From an uncultured Clostridia bacterium (GTDB lineage Bacteria; Bacillota; Clostridia; Oscillospirales; Ruminococcaceae): DNA of 64,000 nt. Shown in pieces: positions 44,821 through 53,094 of the stretch. The DNA lies in NCBI GenBank assembly GCA_947389015.1, contig CANDVA010000004.1, positions 1 through 64,000 on the forward strand, written 5' to 3'. The translations under genes were made by a program, and so were the position numbers. The notes below the pieces were generated by a model that had not been told where the DNA came from, ran no database searches, and saw only the letters and a list, made by a program, of their open reading frames with translations. Position 1 is the first letter of the stretch. The number at the start of each line of letters is the position of its first letter.

Positions 44821-45650
44821 GTGTTGGTAATCAGGCACGAGGACTTGATCGGAACATATGAGCAAAAGAGAGCATTGGTATCGCAGTTTAATCTTATGGA
44901 TGACACGTTCTTCTCGGTTGTTATGCGGGATAAGGCGGCTTGTGAGTATCTTCTGTCGGCACTTATGGGTAAAACCGTAAGTATTATCGAGCATAAGACC
45001 CAGTATCGATCAGGAACATTGAGAGCCACTCGGTGGTGTTGGACGCACTTGTAGAGGATAGCGAACACAACTTGTACAATGTTGAAGTTCAGAAAGAGGA
45101 TGAAAGTAATCACGAGCGCAGAATGAGATACAATCAGACAGCGGTTGATTGGACGTATCTGGAGGGAATTAAGTATAGCAAGCTGCCCGATTTGTATATG
45201 ATTTTCATATCGGAATTCAATACGTTTAAGCTTGGCAAAAACAATTACAGCTTGTCGCTGTACATAGACGGAACATACACAAAATGTAATGACGGAATTC
45301 ACCGTTTGTACTTTAATACTGCGGTCGATGACAGTACTGATCTGTCAAAGCTGCTGCAATATATGGCAGACAGCAGCGCGGATAATACAGAGTTCGGAGC
45401 GCTGTCACAAGCAGTCAAGCACCATAAAGTTGTGAATGAAGAGGTTGATAGTATGTGTAAAGCTGTTGAAGATTATGCTAGCCGCAGGAAAGAGGAAGGG
45501 CTGATTGAAGGTAAAATCGAGGGTAAAATTGAGGGTAAAATCGAAACTATCAAAAATATGCTTAAAGATGGACTTTCCCTGGAAAAGGCATTGATGTATA
45601 CAGGTATCGACGAGGCGACCTACAAGGAGCATAGCCAACGGTTACAATAA
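44821..45650 (+). pseudogene. Rpn/PD-(D/E)XK transposase-family nuclease, frameshifted
   Basis: AAAGGAG precedes GTG 44821 or TTG 44824. The first frame gives DDTFFSVVMRDKAACEYLL and ends after about 60 codons; the second frame, from about 45010, gives SHSVVLDALVEDSEHNLYNVEVQKED with the D...ExQ nuclease motif and runs to 45650. A single missing base near 45009 (TQYR joined to IRNIES) explains the break. The tail has IEGKIEGKIEGKIE repeats and a C-terminal helix typical of the Rpn/PDDEXK_2 family of recombination-promoting nucleases. A sequencing error or a programmed shift is possible; otherwise it is a recent pseudogene. Confidence 0.8.
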
Positions 45651-45666
45651 TCTTAGATAATATTAA

Positions 45667-45698
45667 GGAGCTTGAGGAAATCAAGCTCCAATTTTTAT
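45667..45698 (+). terminator. intrinsic terminator
   Basis: Perfect 9-bp stem (45667-45675 with 45681-45689), GGAAA loop, T tail; 16 bp after the nuclease stop. Confidence 0.88.
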
Positions 45699-45710
45699 TT
45701 ATAACCCTAA

Positions 45711-45890
45711 TTATTTCCTATAAGACTTTACATATTCTTCCACCGCCGCCTTAGAGATTATCCAAAGCCGCCCACACCGGAACGCCTTTATATCCCCGTT
45801 CCTCAGCAGCTCATAAGCCTTGTTTTTGCCAATGCGCAACATCTCGCAAAGCTCGTCGATCGTTATTATATCACTGTATTCGTTAAACAT
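45711..45890 (-). CDS. excisionase-type helix-turn-helix protein
   Basis: 59 residues, a typical MerR-like winged HTH of excisionase/DNA-binding domain proteins: TIDELCEMLRIGKNKAYELL, then GDIKAFRCGRLWIISKAAVEEY. GGGAGG lies 10 nt before the ATG. Such proteins direct excision of integrative elements. It sits at the left end of a long run of leftward mobile-element genes, but no partner tyrosine or large serine integrase is visible in the window. Confidence 0.85.
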   Translation of the reverse strand: MFNEYSDIITIDELCEMLRIGKNKAYELLRNGDIKAFRCGRLWIISKAAVEEYVKSYRK

Positions 45891-46059
45891 AAGTAAGTCC
45901 TCCCGTATAGGTTTATTTTAGTTTAATGTTGAATTTTTGGTAATTATTTTACAGCGTTTTTCATGCATAAACGCAATTCCTTAAAAGTAGCCTCAGGTGC
46001 TTTCCAATGCTAAAAAATAAAATCCGCGTTCAAAAAACGACCGTTAAGCGAACACAAAT

Positions 46060-46094
46060 AATCCCCTTGAAAATCATGTGTTTTCAAGGGGATT
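46060..46094 (-). terminator. intrinsic terminator of the resolvase gene
   Basis: Perfect 14-bp stem (46060-46073 with 46081-46094), 7-nt loop, AT-rich tail on the minus strand. Confidence 0.85.
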
Positions 46095-46134
46095 TTCGTT
46101 CGCAAACCCGTTCGGTAATCAACGTTCGGAAAAG

Positions 46135-46692
46135 CTACGTTTTACGGAGATTTTTGTAGAGTGTGGTCTTTCGTATACCCGTGAGTTCGTAAATCTCTTT
46201 AGCGGTGTATTCGCCGCTTTTATAGAGCTTGACCGCCTTGCGGATTTTTTCCTTATCGGTTGGCGGTCTGCCGCCCTTGCGCCCTCTGGCGCGAGCGGAC
46301 GCTAACCCCTCACGAGTTCTGTCGGCAATAACGTCGCGCTCAAACTGCGCTAATGCAGACATCAGTGTAAAGAGCAATTTCCCGGTGCTGGTCGTTGTGT
46401 CAATGGATTCCTTCAACGATACCAGATTAACTCCCTTGGAATTGAACGTTTCCATAAGCCAAATCAAATCTTTGGTGCTCCTGCCGAGCCGCGATAGGGA
46501 TTCGATTACAACGGTATCGCCCTCGGTCAAACGTTCGAGCAGCTTCTCCAATTCGGGGCGGCTTCGTTTTGTGCCCGTCATTTTCTCGTTGAAGATCATA
46601 TCCACGTCGTACTTTTCCAACATATCCAACTGCCGATCAAGGCATTGCTGTTCGGTAGAAACACGCGCGTAACCGAAAATGTAATTCTTCAT
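46135..46692 (-). CDS. serine resolvase / invertase (Pin/Tn3 type)
   Basis: 185 residues, standard length. Catalytic Ser12 in YARVST, with SLSRLGRSTKDL and FERDVIADRTREGL in the catalytic core, the E-helix ARARGRKGGRPP, and a C-terminal HTH (TAKEIYELTGIRKTTLYKNL). It catalyses site-specific resolution or inversion. ATG 46692 follows GGAGG. Part of the leftward mobile-element gene run. Confidence 0.93.
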   Translation of the reverse strand: MKNYIFGYARVSTEQQCLDRQLDMLEKYDVDMIFNEKMTGTKRSRPELEKLLERLTEGDTVVIESLSRLGRSTKDLIWLMETFNSKGVNLVSLKESIDTTTSTGKLLFTLMSALAQFERDVIADRTREGLASARARGRKGGRPPTDKEKIRKAVKLYKSGEYTAKEIYELTGIRKTTLYKNLRKT

Positions 46693-46702
46693 ACGACCTC
46701 CG

Positions 46703-47095
46703 TTACCAAACGCGGATCGGCATGGCAGCAGACGTAACCTCAAATCCCATATACCCAAACTCGGAGCAGTCGAGGTCGCTAAGATTATTAACAAACGCCA
46801 ACATCTGTTTTTTATCAATATCCATGCGATCGCGCTCCCATTCGTTGAGGTGATTGCTCACATAGAGATAGTTCTCCATACCTCCGCTGCAAATCACGAA
46901 ATAGACAAGTGCGTTATGTTCACGTTCAAATTTCCGGACGCGTTCAAGCTGTCGGTTATCAAGAGCAGAGTATGTTCCCGACGACTCGCTTTGGAATATT
47001 GTTCCGTTCTCGGTAAACCGCTTGGTTATGTCAATAAAAATACCCATTTGCTTCATTCGGGCAATCGCTTCGGCTTTTTTATCAGTAATATCCAT
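46703..47095 (-). CDS. hypothetical protein of mobile-element type
   Basis: 130 residues, soluble, mixed alpha/beta. It opens with ITDKKAEAIARMKQMGI and has a central ALVYFVICSGGMENYLYVS. I do not recognise the family. AAAGGAG is 7 nt before ATG 47095. It lies 10 bp upstream of the resolvase and 16 bp after the next gene, in one operon. Confidence 0.75.
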   Translation of the reverse strand: MDITDKKAEAIARMKQMGIFIDITKRFTENGTIFQSESSGTYSALDNRQLERVRKFEREHNALVYFVICSGGMENYLYVSNHLNEWERDRMDIDKKQMLAFVNNLSDLDCSEFGYMGFEVTSAAMPIRVW

Positions 47096-47111
47096 TAAAA
47101 TTCTCCTTTCG

Positions 47112-47870
47112 TCAGCCGACTTTTTGAATTTCACCCTCGATTTCGGGTGTGTTCATAAGTTCTGAAAATTGCTTTGCAAATGCCTTTGCTGCGTCTGCTT
47201 CATTAGGTTCAAGCTCCTTGATTGCCTCAAAGTTGAACAGTGAATACGGCTGCCCTGTCCGATTAGTGGTTTTCTCCAAGGTTATCCGAGTAACCACCGA
47301 TGATAACGGGATCATTCTGCCGACGAGCCGCGTCATATAGCGCTGAAACCTCAGCTTGCTTGACACGGGAATCCTCACGATTATCGGCATAATATTATCG
47401 GGTCGCAGTAAAAACAGCGTCACAGATTCCTTGCAAGCCTTTGCGTTAGTGTCGCCGTCTTTAGAGCCGTAGTCGTTAAACGGGCAAGTCGCGCACGCTA
47501 TACCCTCGTGGGAGACTATGCTGTCCTCACTGAAGCAATCGGGCGGTGTACCCTCGACCGGATCTGATGTTTTCCAATAAGCTCTGGGTGTTGAGTAATC
47601 GAGAATTATTCCCGTCAGCTCCTTAGCCGCTTCGTCACCCGACAGTCCCGGAACGCTGAATACCGTAGAACCGCCCGAAGGCGATTTCACGATATCAAAC
47701 AGTTGGAACGACAGCGGCTGCTTTTTCAAGTTGTCACGAATAATATCAAGTGCGTTGTTTGTAAGGGCTGCATAGCTGTTTACGGTTGCTATTTCGCTCA
47801 TATTTTCTTTCCTTTCGACAATTGTCTGAACTTTTGCGTTCAAGCGGTCTTTGAGTTTCAGATTGTCCAT
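47112..47870 (-). CDS. hypothetical phage/element protein with Cys motif
   Basis: 252 residues. A central CATCPFNDYGSKDG with a later Cys (AKACKES) suggests a metal or Fe-S site; the rest is mixed alpha/beta with FLLRPDNIMPIIVRIP and SLFNFEA. Two good starts exist: ATG 47870, right after GGAGG, and ATG 47801, after AAAGGAAAG; the longer one is listed because its site sits directly behind the YqaJ stop. Its place beside YqaJ and DUF932 suggests a role in element replication or recombination, possibly as a single-strand annealing or nuclease partner. Family unknown. Confidence 0.72.
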   Translation of the reverse strand: MDNLKLKDRLNAKVQTIVERKENMSEIATVNSYAALTNNALDIIRDNLKKQPLSFQLFDIVKSPSGGSTVFSVPGLSGDEAAKELTGIILDYSTPRAYWKTSDPVEGTPPDCFSEDSIVSHEGIACATCPFNDYGSKDGDTNAKACKESVTLFLLRPDNIMPIIVRIPVSSKLRFQRYMTRLVGRMIPLSSVVTRITLEKTTNRTGQPYSLFNFEAIKELEPNEADAAKAFAKQFSELMNTPEIEGEIQKVG

Positions 47871-47885
47871 AATTGTCCTCCAAAA

Positions 47886-48830
47886 TTATTCCGCCGACTT
47901 CACGGAGAAGCGGCGGTATGTCGTTGTATTTGCGTATTTCTTGTACAATGTAGGGTGCTCGGATTTCAAGGTTTTTGTGTCAAGGCGCTCCTGTGAAACA
48001 CTTTTCCAAGATACGATATTACCGCCGAATGTGCCGATCTCGTGCTCTCCCAGAAGCTGTTTCAGCTTGTTTTCGGCGAGCTGCTTTTCTTTGGTGATCG
48101 CGCTTAATTTCTCACAGGCAGCGCTGTAATCCTTGAGCAGCTTTTCAGCTTCAAAAGGGAGTTCAACGGTAGGCTTTGCAACGCTCTCGGAATACTTTTC
48201 CGAAAGATATTTTGCACACGCTTCACTTCCGTCAACAGGCGGCGTAGTTCCGTTTTTCACATATTCCCAGAACCGCGATTCAAGCTCGATCAGCATTGCA
48301 ATAAGTTCCTCGTCACGTTCGACCAATTTCCAACGGAATGTGTTACCGCCAATCAGAACGGCGATATAAGTGGCTTTAAATCCCGTTACCGCCATGTAAT
48401 GCTGAATCTGAAGCATATACTCGTCGGGAATTGCGTCCTCCCACTCGTTTGCCTTAAAGGCACTCGCGGTTTTGGCTTCAAATACGCAGTCACCAAATTC
48501 GGGAACAGCGCATACGCCGTCCAAATTTGCCAACATAAACGGGTGTTCCTCGCTCTGCAGTAGCTGCTTTACGCACTGCACCTTTGCGCCTGTACGCCGC
48601 GTAAATTCCTCGCGGACAATCGGTTCTAACGTGCTGCCCCAGTATGCGGATTCCCCTGCCTCTTGCGGCACAAGTTGGTTTGTTTTTTCAAGCCACAACT
48701 CAATCGGCGTTTTATAGCGATTTATACCACATACCACCGACGCATCCGAACCGCCAATTCCCGTTTTGCGATATTCCAACCAGTCCTCATAAGGGAGATT
48801 TTCGGTTGAAACAACAACTTTTGCTGACAT
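47886..48830 (-). CDS. YqaJ-family phage-type exonuclease
   Basis: 314 residues. PD-(D/E)XK nuclease with GGSDASVV (27-34), D104 in LANLDG and E118-A-K120 in VFEAKTA, as in lambda exonuclease/YqaJ recombinases; a C-terminal helical extension follows. It probably resects double-strand ends for single-strand annealing during element replication or integration. The ATG follows GAAGGT. Its annealing partner may be one of the adjacent unknown proteins or DUF932. Confidence 0.92.
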   Translation of the reverse strand: MSAKVVVSTENLPYEDWLEYRKTGIGGSDASVVCGINRYKTPIELWLEKTNQLVPQEAGESAYWGSTLEPIVREEFTRRTGAKVQCVKQLLQSEEHPFMLANLDGVCAVPEFGDCVFEAKTASAFKANEWEDAIPDEYMLQIQHYMAVTGFKATYIAVLIGGNTFRWKLVERDEELIAMLIELESRFWEYVKNGTTPPVDGSEACAKYLSEKYSESVAKPTVELPFEAEKLLKDYSAACEKLSAITKEKQLAENKLKQLLGEHEIGTFGGNIVSWKSVSQERLDTKTLKSEHPTLYKKYANTTTYRRFSVKSAE

Positions 48831-48889
48831 AGTTTTACCTTCTTCCTTATTATAATAGGGGCTTGGGTTGAACGCCTCGCCCCATTAGT

Positions 48890-49825
48890 TTATACTGCTT
48901 CAAGCATCATTTCATACGCCTTGTCAATCAACGGATTTCCGTCAATGGTTTTCGCGAAAACGCCCTCGCGGTAATTCGACGTTTCACGAAGCGGTTTTGC
49001 GTGAGTTGCAAAGTCCGAGACCGCGCACATAAACCGATAAGCGTTCCTCCCGACGTGGGTCAGATCGGGAGCTTTGAAATAACGCGTTTTCAAATCCTCG
49101 CGGATTCGTTCGATATTCTTGCGGTGTATGTCCGTCGGCTCGTCGTCCATTGGCAGCAGCATAGCAATGTATTCCAAAACCTTGTTGTCCGTGAGTTTTA
49201 TCTTTGAGAGCTTTGCGAATTCCGCGCCGAGATTATTCATGTACTTTCCGGCTAATTGTAAGGTGCTGTGAGCCTCGTCCATTTTTGCCGAAAGATCTCC
49301 GACATGAACCGTAGACCAAATTCTTTTCGCCGAACTCAATGCCAAATTCAGCGTATTCTGGCACACCACGCGAATCGGAGTCATTGCAACCTTTATTGCG
49401 CCGCTGCCGTCGTGGGAGCTGCTGAATACAAGATACGGCTCGATCTGCTCACCCTCGATTATGTACTTTTCGGGTAACTTAGCGAGTAACCAAATCTTAC
49501 GACCGTCCTGTAATGACCCTGCCGTCTCATACTTTACGCCCTCGCCCAAAAGCGCGTCCGTGAACGCGAACGCTTCCGAATTCTGCACGACCTTGTAACG
49601 GTCGGTAACCACTCCGAGAACCTTATCATCGGTATCCCGAACGTTCGCCTTGTAACCGGGGATGGGCGTGAATTCATCGGTCATAATTGAACGTTGGATA
49701 ACGTTCCAATCAAGCCCCGACAGCCTTAAAGCCTCATCGGAACTGACAGCATTTTCTACACGAACACCAAGTCCGTGCCAAGGCGCAACCCTTGTGTAAA
49801 ACATAGTTTCAACATTTGCAGGCAT
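48890..49825 (-). CDS. DUF932 domain protein (phage/plasmid-like)
   Basis: 311 residues. Matches the DUF932/TIGR03299 phage-plasmid family: an N-terminal ANVETMFYTRVAPWHGLG, KVLGVVTDRYKVVQNSEAF, and IRVVCQNTLNLAL. The function is not established; members are common beside recombination nucleases in mobile elements. Start ATG 49825 follows AAAGGAG. The ribosome site overlaps the stop region of the tiny membrane protein upstream. Confidence 0.9.
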   Translation of the reverse strand: MPANVETMFYTRVAPWHGLGVRVENAVSSDEALRLSGLDWNVIQRSIMTDEFTPIPGYKANVRDTDDKVLGVVTDRYKVVQNSEAFAFTDALLGEGVKYETAGSLQDGRKIWLLAKLPEKYIIEGEQIEPYLVFSSSHDGSGAIKVAMTPIRVVCQNTLNLALSSAKRIWSTVHVGDLSAKMDEAHSTLQLAGKYMNNLGAEFAKLSKIKLTDNKVLEYIAMLLPMDDEPTDIHRKNIERIREDLKTRYFKAPDLTHVGRNAYRFMCAVSDFATHAKPLRETSNYREGVFAKTIDGNPLIDKAYEMMLEAV

Positions 49826-49839
49826 AGAAAAATCTCCTT

Positions 49840-49959
49840 TCAATTCTTGTCCGAGATGTCAACCTCGGGCAAACTTTCCGCGTTAATAACCTTTTCCGTG
49901 ATCATCAGCGCCGCGCTAAGCGCCAGAATGATCAATTCCGCGATCTGCTTTTTCGTCAT
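49840..49959 (-). CDS. tiny single-helix membrane peptide
   Basis: 39 residues: MTKKQ start, a hydrophobic helix (IAELIILALSAALMI) and a charged tail. GGAGG lies 5-6 nt before the ATG, it fits exactly between two operon genes, and its stop overlaps the next ribosome site, so it is likely translated. Function unknown. Confidence 0.7.
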   Translation of the reverse strand: MTKKQIAELIILALSAALMITEKVINAESLPEVDISDKN

Positions 49960-49968
49960 AAAATCCTC

Positions 49969-50892
49969 CTATTCTTCGCAATATCCGTATTCACACAAAA
50001 TCTCGGAGACGGTTATTTCGATTGCCTCAGGGATTCCGCATAAATCTTCAATATCTTCCAATGTGTAGCCGTAATCAAGCATTAAATCAACATACTCTTC
50101 GGGAATATCAAACCCCATTCCGAAACGGCTAAAACTACTTCGCACAGGCGCGTAGCAGCAATAACGCCTGTCAATCAACGGCGTAAATTTATAGCGAGCT
50201 AGCTTTCCCTCACTGTCAATTTTCAGAATATCTCCACAGTCGCTATCGATCTCGGCAAACGGTAACGTGTTCAATCCGAGTAGATTTAATGTGTCCTCTA
50301 GTATCTGATCTGTGCTCGCATAGGCATAAAACCCGTCCTCAAAATGGTACAAAGCAAGCGGATTGTCGCCTTTCACGAAGTACGAATTATTTCGGTCATC
50401 AAGCACCGTAAACACAAACGGACCGTTGATTTTCTCTGCCATTTTGGCAAGAGATTTTTCGCTTAGCTCTCCCGACTTTTCGAGCAACTGAACCGCTACA
50501 TAGCTGTCCGTTTCGATTTTTGAAACGGGTAATTTCATGTCGTGCTGTAACTTGGCGTCGTTGTAGACAATGCCGTTGTGAGCGAGCGTGAATTTCGTTC
50601 CGCGAACCTTTCCGTAAAACGGGTGGTTATTGTAATTCTTTTTGCAATCGCCCTGTGTAGCCATTCTGGTGTGTCCGAGAATGACATTAGCGTCCTCGCC
50701 AAGTTTTAATGAAATCTCATGAGCGGCAACGGGTCGCTTATAAATTCTCAGTTTGCCGCCCGAATTAAATGCGAACCCTGTTGCATCTGTTCCGCGAAGT
50801 TCACATTCTGTTGCGAGAACGTTCATAAAACATTCGCGCTGTGTCGCCGTGAAAACTTTTTTGTAGTCGATCAGTCCGAAAATCGCGCACAT
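49969..50892 (-). CDS. class II glutamine amidotransferase domain protein
   Basis: 307 residues. Starts MCAIFG, so Cys2 becomes the N-terminal nucleophile, followed by RGTDATGFA, GHTRMATQG and AHNGIV, the signature of class II (Ntn-type) glutaminases. No synthetase domain is attached. The ATG overlaps the stop of the amidoligase gene (TAATG), so the two are made together: it would release ammonia from glutamine for the ligase. The C-terminal 80 residues are acidic and unrecognised. Confidence 0.9.
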   Translation of the reverse strand: MCAIFGLIDYKKVFTATQRECFMNVLATECELRGTDATGFAFNSGGKLRIYKRPVAAHEISLKLGEDANVILGHTRMATQGDCKKNYNNHPFYGKVRGTKFTLAHNGIVYNDAKLQHDMKLPVSKIETDSYVAVQLLEKSGELSEKSLAKMAEKINGPFVFTVLDDRNNSYFVKGDNPLALYHFEDGFYAYASTDQILEDTLNLLGLNTLPFAEIDSDCGDILKIDSEGKLARYKFTPLIDRRYCCYAPVRSSFSRFGMGFDIPEEYVDLMLDYGYTLEDIEDLCGIPEAIEITVSEILCEYGYCEE

Positions 50893-52007
50893 TATTCGTC
50901 TTCCTCTCTTTGAACGGGAGCATTGACGTACAATCTCCGCTCCTTTAAATAGGTAATCAACTCCGCGCAATCGCTCTCGTTAAGCGATATCACGAAGTCC
51001 GACCAACTTATTTTTGCAAGTCGATTATCATCGCTGTGAACCGCGAGATTGCATATCCTGTTCACCAATTCAAGTGTCGCGATAAGCGTGTTGTATTTCA
51101 AAGTGCCGCGGAACATTTGGAACTCGACCGTGTTCCAATTCGTAATGTTCACGCAAGTGTAGCGTCCTTTCTCTTCCTTTTTGGCGTGATCGAGAATTTC
51201 TTTCGGGCTGTTTTTATAGCCATACCGTGCCGCCCATTGGCTCATCTGCGCTTCGGTTCGGCGGCTGAATTTTAGCAGCTCGTTCCAATGGTGCTCTACA
51301 AAATACAAAACCCGTGAGATCGCATCTTCCTGCGCCTCACGGATCTCTCCGAATGTTTCTCTGTTGACATGAACATGCAAGCCGCACGTTCCGGATTTAT
51401 GGCTTTTATAGCCTAGCACGATTGCCTCGTACATGATATCCTGCCACGGCATTTGGTTTTTGTGGTAGTCTAGGGTCATGGGGTGGGTGACGATCTCCAT
51501 GCCGTCGTCAAGGCTGCCGTCGCATTTGATATAGATTTTTTCATCATACAAATTGGCGATATCCAGTAACGCTTCTGCGTTGTCATTATCTTTTCCACCT
51601 TCGTCGATCTCCAGTTCCACGCCGAAGAAGCGTTTGCCGCTGCCGTAAAATATCGGGTCGGGTTTGTAGCTATAATCGTGTATCGGGTGATCTCCTTTGA
51701 GCCTGTCGTAGCAGTCATCGCAATACGGATCGTCGTCGACATAGTTCGCGTAATCCTCAAGGATAATGCAGCCGCAGCGTTCGCAGTTAGTGTAATGATT
51801 GTCATAACAGTCTTGGCAAAGCGTTATGTACGAATTTCCCGCGTTATCATCGCGCCAAATTCGATCACCGCAATGCTCGCATAATACGGTTTCGCGTTCA
51901 AGGCAGCTCGGGCAGAGTTCTTCGCCGTCGAATACCGTAACGTCCTCGCTACGAATTTCCACGCCGCATCGGGAACAGTGATATACCTTTTCTTTTTCCT
52001 TGCTCAT
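50892..52007 (-). CDS. amidoligase with N-terminal zinc ribbons
   Basis: 371 residues. Residues 9-102 hold several CxxC pairs (HCSRC, LCPSC, LCEHC, LCQDC, NCERC, YCDDC), forming about three zinc ribbons. The rest is a COOH-NH2 ligase of the glutamine-synthetase-like fold (PF12224): FGVELEID (E131, E133), CDGSLDDGMEIVTHP, GLHVHVN and TVEFQMFRGTL. It should join an amine or ammonia to a carboxylate on a protein or peptide. Start ATG 52007 follows AAGGAGG. Coupled by stop-start overlap to the glutaminase. Confidence 0.9.
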   Translation of the reverse strand: MSKEKEKVYHCSRCGVEIRSEDVTVFDGEELCPSCLERETVLCEHCGDRIWRDDNAGNSYITLCQDCYDNHYTNCERCGCIILEDYANYVDDDPYCDDCYDRLKGDHPIHDYSYKPDPIFYGSGKRFFGVELEIDEGGKDNDNAEALLDIANLYDEKIYIKCDGSLDDGMEIVTHPMTLDYHKNQMPWQDIMYEAIVLGYKSHKSGTCGLHVHVNRETFGEIREAQEDAISRVLYFVEHHWNELLKFSRRTEAQMSQWAARYGYKNSPKEILDHAKKEEKGRYTCVNITNWNTVEFQMFRGTLKYNTLIATLELVNRICNLAVHSDDNRLAKISWSDFVISLNESDCAELITYLKERRLYVNAPVQREEDE

Positions 52008-52035
52008 AGTTTTTTCCTCCTTGTAATTTGGGTAC

Positions 52036-52068
52036 AAAAATTCCCCCGAAGTCGCGAGACCTCGGGGA
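52036..52068 (-). terminator. intrinsic terminator of the toxin operon, near the amidoligase start
   Basis: CCCCGA/TCGGGG stem (52044-52049 with 52062-52067) with inner GTC-GCGA-GAC tetraloop hairpin and a T-run on the minus strand. It ends about 30 bp before the amidoligase ATG, so it can also limit readthrough into that operon. Confidence 0.8.
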
Positions 52069-52201
52069 GTTTTCTATGTGCCGTTAATAAACGGAAATGC
52101 TTATATAGCATTCATCGTTATAATATATAACTGAATTTTGGGGAGATAGCAAACGCTAAAAAATATCTCAAAAACCCGCAGAATTTAAAATAAATTATTT
52201 T

Positions 52202-52588
52202 TTAATTATAGTAATCTGCAATGCCAAACAGTATGCTCTCAATTTTTTTGTTGGGAGCGTAAATTCCTATTGACTGTTCCCTACTGACCCAATATTCTGA
52301 TTCATCACTTACAAGATCAAGAACTACTTTGGCAACATCTGATATTTTACTAGGCAAAAATCTCACATTACCAACGAATACTTCTACCTCAAAAAATTCA
52401 ATTGCTTCAAATCGATTATTACAATCATAAAATATATGTAAACCTTCAAAGGCATCGCTAGTATTTTTGCTGAGTGGACTTTTTTTAAACTCTTTAAATT
52501 TCCCAAAAGAATTTCGAACGATTTCTCGCTCTGTTCCAAAGTCAACGTCATTTACACTTTCAAGCGGTACGACAGATATTTTTTTCAC
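52202..52588 (-). CDS. probable immunity protein for the HNH toxin
   Basis: 128 residues, acidic, alpha/beta. It reads ISVVPLESVNDVDFGTEREIVR, then IFYDCNNRFEAIEFFE and SIGIYAPNKKIESI, a pattern seen in small immunity-like proteins, but I cannot name the family. GTG 52588 overlaps the last base of the toxin stop (TAGTG) with a GGGGG ribosome site, so it is made together with the toxin-like protein. That coupling, size and acidity are the basis for calling it immunity. Confidence 0.6.
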   Translation of the reverse strand: MKKISVVPLESVNDVDFGTEREIVRNSFGKFKEFKKSPLSKNTSDAFEGLHIFYDCNNRFEAIEFFEVEVFVGNVRFLPSKISDVAKVVLDLVSDESEYWVSREQSIGIYAPNKKIESILFGIADYYN

Positions 52589-53094
52589 TAAATTCTACCC
52601 CCTTCCTTTAACTTGCAAACATAATCATACATCTGAGAAATTTCCTTATCATATTTATTTCCAAATTTTGAGTGTATGTCATCAATATCCATCTGAATCG
52701 CGCCTATAAAATTGTCGCTATTGATCAAATTCTTTTGATGTTCGCGGTACTCCCTGGCCTCACGTGAACTACCACAACTTGCAGTTTGTCTGTGGTCAGC
52801 TTTATCCATTTTGATTGCAGGTCCATCATCACGATCTAAATGCGAAACACAATCAGCTGGCATGTGGTGAACCTCATATCTTTCACCGCTATTTAATTTG
52901 ACCTCCCTATAACTACCTCCATTTACAGGCTCATTTTTTTTAGCGACTTTCTCAGATAAATTGGATTTCTCTTCTTGTGTGACACCCCCATCGAAAAGCT
53001 TGTTGTATTTTTCCATGCTCTCAAACGGTATCTCCCGCAATTCTCCGTTAGAACGCTTTTCAACGGATTCTATCTTTTCTGTAATTTCAGTCAT
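52588..53094 (-). CDS. HNH/endonuclease VII-type toxin domain protein
   Basis: 168 residues. The N-terminal 65 residues are charged and variable. The C-terminal domain has ERYEVHHMPAD (H76-H77), GPAIKMDKADHRQTAS (D100-H101) and FIGAIQMDIDDI with a helical end, matching HNH/EndoVII-like polymorphic toxin domains. No secretion, LXG or signal sequence is present. Its ATG overlaps the TGA of the HerA-type ATPase gene (ATGA), so translation depends on that gene. It probably cuts DNA or RNA in a target cell or in the host upon activation. Confidence 0.75.
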   Translation of the reverse strand: MTEITEKIESVEKRSNGELREIPFESMEKYNKLFDGGVTQEEKSNLSEKVAKKNEPVNGGSYREVKLNSGERYEVHHMPADCVSHLDRDDGPAIKMDKADHRQTASCGSSREAREYREHQKNLINSDNFIGAIQMDIDDIHSKFGNKYDKEISQMYDYVCKLKEGGRI

